Positions 6,309 to 6,656 of a DNA stretch of 6,656 nt are shown here, in pieces. The DNA is taken from NCBI GenBank assembly GCA_028694545.1, contig JAQVKV010000134.1, positions 1 through 6,656 on the forward strand, written 5' to 3'. The notes under the pieces were generated by a model that was given only the letters and a program-made list of their open reading frames with translations, had not been told where the DNA came from and did no database searches. The position numbers and the translations under genes were made by a program. The stretch comes from Zavarzinia sp. (GTDB taxonomy: Bacteria; Pseudomonadota; Alphaproteobacteria; Zavarziniales; Zavarziniaceae). Each line of letters opens with the position of its first letter. Position 1 is the first letter of the stretch.

Positions 6309-6417
6309 GACCACCGAAATTCACATATTTTCCATATGCTCATGGACGTTCCGGGCACCCGCTCCCAAAAGCTTGAGACGAATTTCGATCGGAATTTCGA
6401 GCACCGGTTCCGGGCCG
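6309..6417. other. AT-richer intergenic stretch with short repeats
   Basis: I see no gene here. The 9-mer GAATTTCGA occurs twice in direct orientation (6380-6388 and 6392-6400, 12-bp period), and its 8-nt reverse complement CGAAATTC lies at 6315-6322. A 15-bp dyad, CATAT-TTTCC-ATATG, sits at 6324-6338. These might be protein-binding sites or chance. No T-tailed terminator for the right-edge gene was found. Confidence 0.3.
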
Positions 6418-6656
6418 CTATCGCACACGAAAAGCGGCTGACAGGCGGGAAAAGCGATAGTAGCGCGTCTCCCCATAAGCCAAGGGCACGATCATGAAGA
6501 CTGCCAAGGCCGCGCGCGAAGAACTGCGTACGACGAGACCGCCCTCGCCATCTTGCCAGAGTTCGATGTCTTCCCCGCCAACGCCGACCCAATCCTTCTC
6601 GAGCGTGGGGCCCGTGAGACGCAGCACAAGGTGGCCGGCGTCGCAGGCATAGTCGA
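6418..6656 (-). CDS. C-terminal end of an unrecognised protein, cut by the right edge
   Basis: The minus-strand frame is open from the window edge to a TAG at 6418-6420, giving 78 complete residues. Codon third positions in its first two-thirds are GC-rich, which supports real coding. Visible are a Gly/Asp/Trp-rich stretch (KDWVGVGGEDIELWQDGEG), a hydrophobic run (AALAVFMIVPLAYG) that could be a buried strand and helix or one membrane segment, and an aromatic, basic tail (TRYYRFSRLSAAFRVR). An in-frame GTG at 6627 has no ribosome-binding site, and the reading continues upstream of it as DYACDAGHL, so the true start is probably outside the window. I do not recognise the family. It lies upstream of feo on the same strand, but a 268-bp gap with its own promoter signals argues that the feo operon starts separately. 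Confidence 0.6.
   Translation of the reverse strand, partial: DYACDAGHLVLRLTGPTLEKDWVGVGGEDIELWQDGEGGLVVRSSSRAALAVFMIVPLAYGETRYYRFSRLSAAFRVR

Noticed and set aside
6234..6497. Plus-strand 87-codon frame from GTG 6234
   Set aside because: The AAGGAGG on this strand is too far away (19 nt), the frame runs through the terminator-like hairpin and antisense to the right-edge gene, and the translation shows no recognisable pattern.

Overview
The window comes from a GC-rich bacterium, most likely an alphaproteobacterium, perhaps Rhodospirillales-like. This rests on three things: the Ppx/GppA N-terminus with its AALDLGTNNCRLL signature, a short HTH-XRE protein next to a SulP transporter, and an iron operon that starts with a doubled FeoA protein. 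This is family-level recognition; no search was run. All identifiable genes belong to known families, and I see no phage, IS, CRISPR, tRNA or rRNA.

Layout, left to right. (1) 1-740, minus: the N-terminal part of a Ppx/GppA-family phosphatase, running off the left edge. (2) 741-960: a divergent regulatory region with a plausible sigma-70 promoter for ppx, and an AT-rich patch with an imperfect 28-bp dyad just before the next gene. (3) 961-1227, plus: a small XRE-type HTH regulator. (4) 1228-1353: a structured junction with a nested stem-loop and a second hairpin. (5) 1354-3084, plus: a SulP anion transporter with a C-terminal STAS domain. (6) 3116-6149, minus, convergent with sulP: a compact ferrous-iron uptake operon, transcribed feoA (two FeoA domains) - feoB - feoC. 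Both junctions are 4-bp ATGA overlaps. (7) 6150-6417: the feo control region. (8) 6418-6656, minus: the C-terminal end of an unrecognised protein running off the right edge.

How the genes work together. The feo genes encode the FeoB Fe(II) permease with its FeoA and FeoC accessory proteins. The control region holds a close match to an FNR/FixK box, placed so that class II geometry puts a TAnnnT -10 element exactly where expected. That predicts an RNA start near 6205 and a 56-nt leader that begins with a strong stem-loop. The picture is anaerobic activation of ferrous-iron uptake with a second control layer (an operator dyad or an RNA hairpin) between promoter and start codon. The XRE-SulP pair looks like a regulator-transporter unit, possibly autoregulated through the dyad. 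The most interesting parts of the window are non-coding: the feo leader, the XRE operator-like dyad, the nested hairpin between XRE and sulP, and a terminator-like hairpin on the plus strand with no plus-strand gene in front of it.
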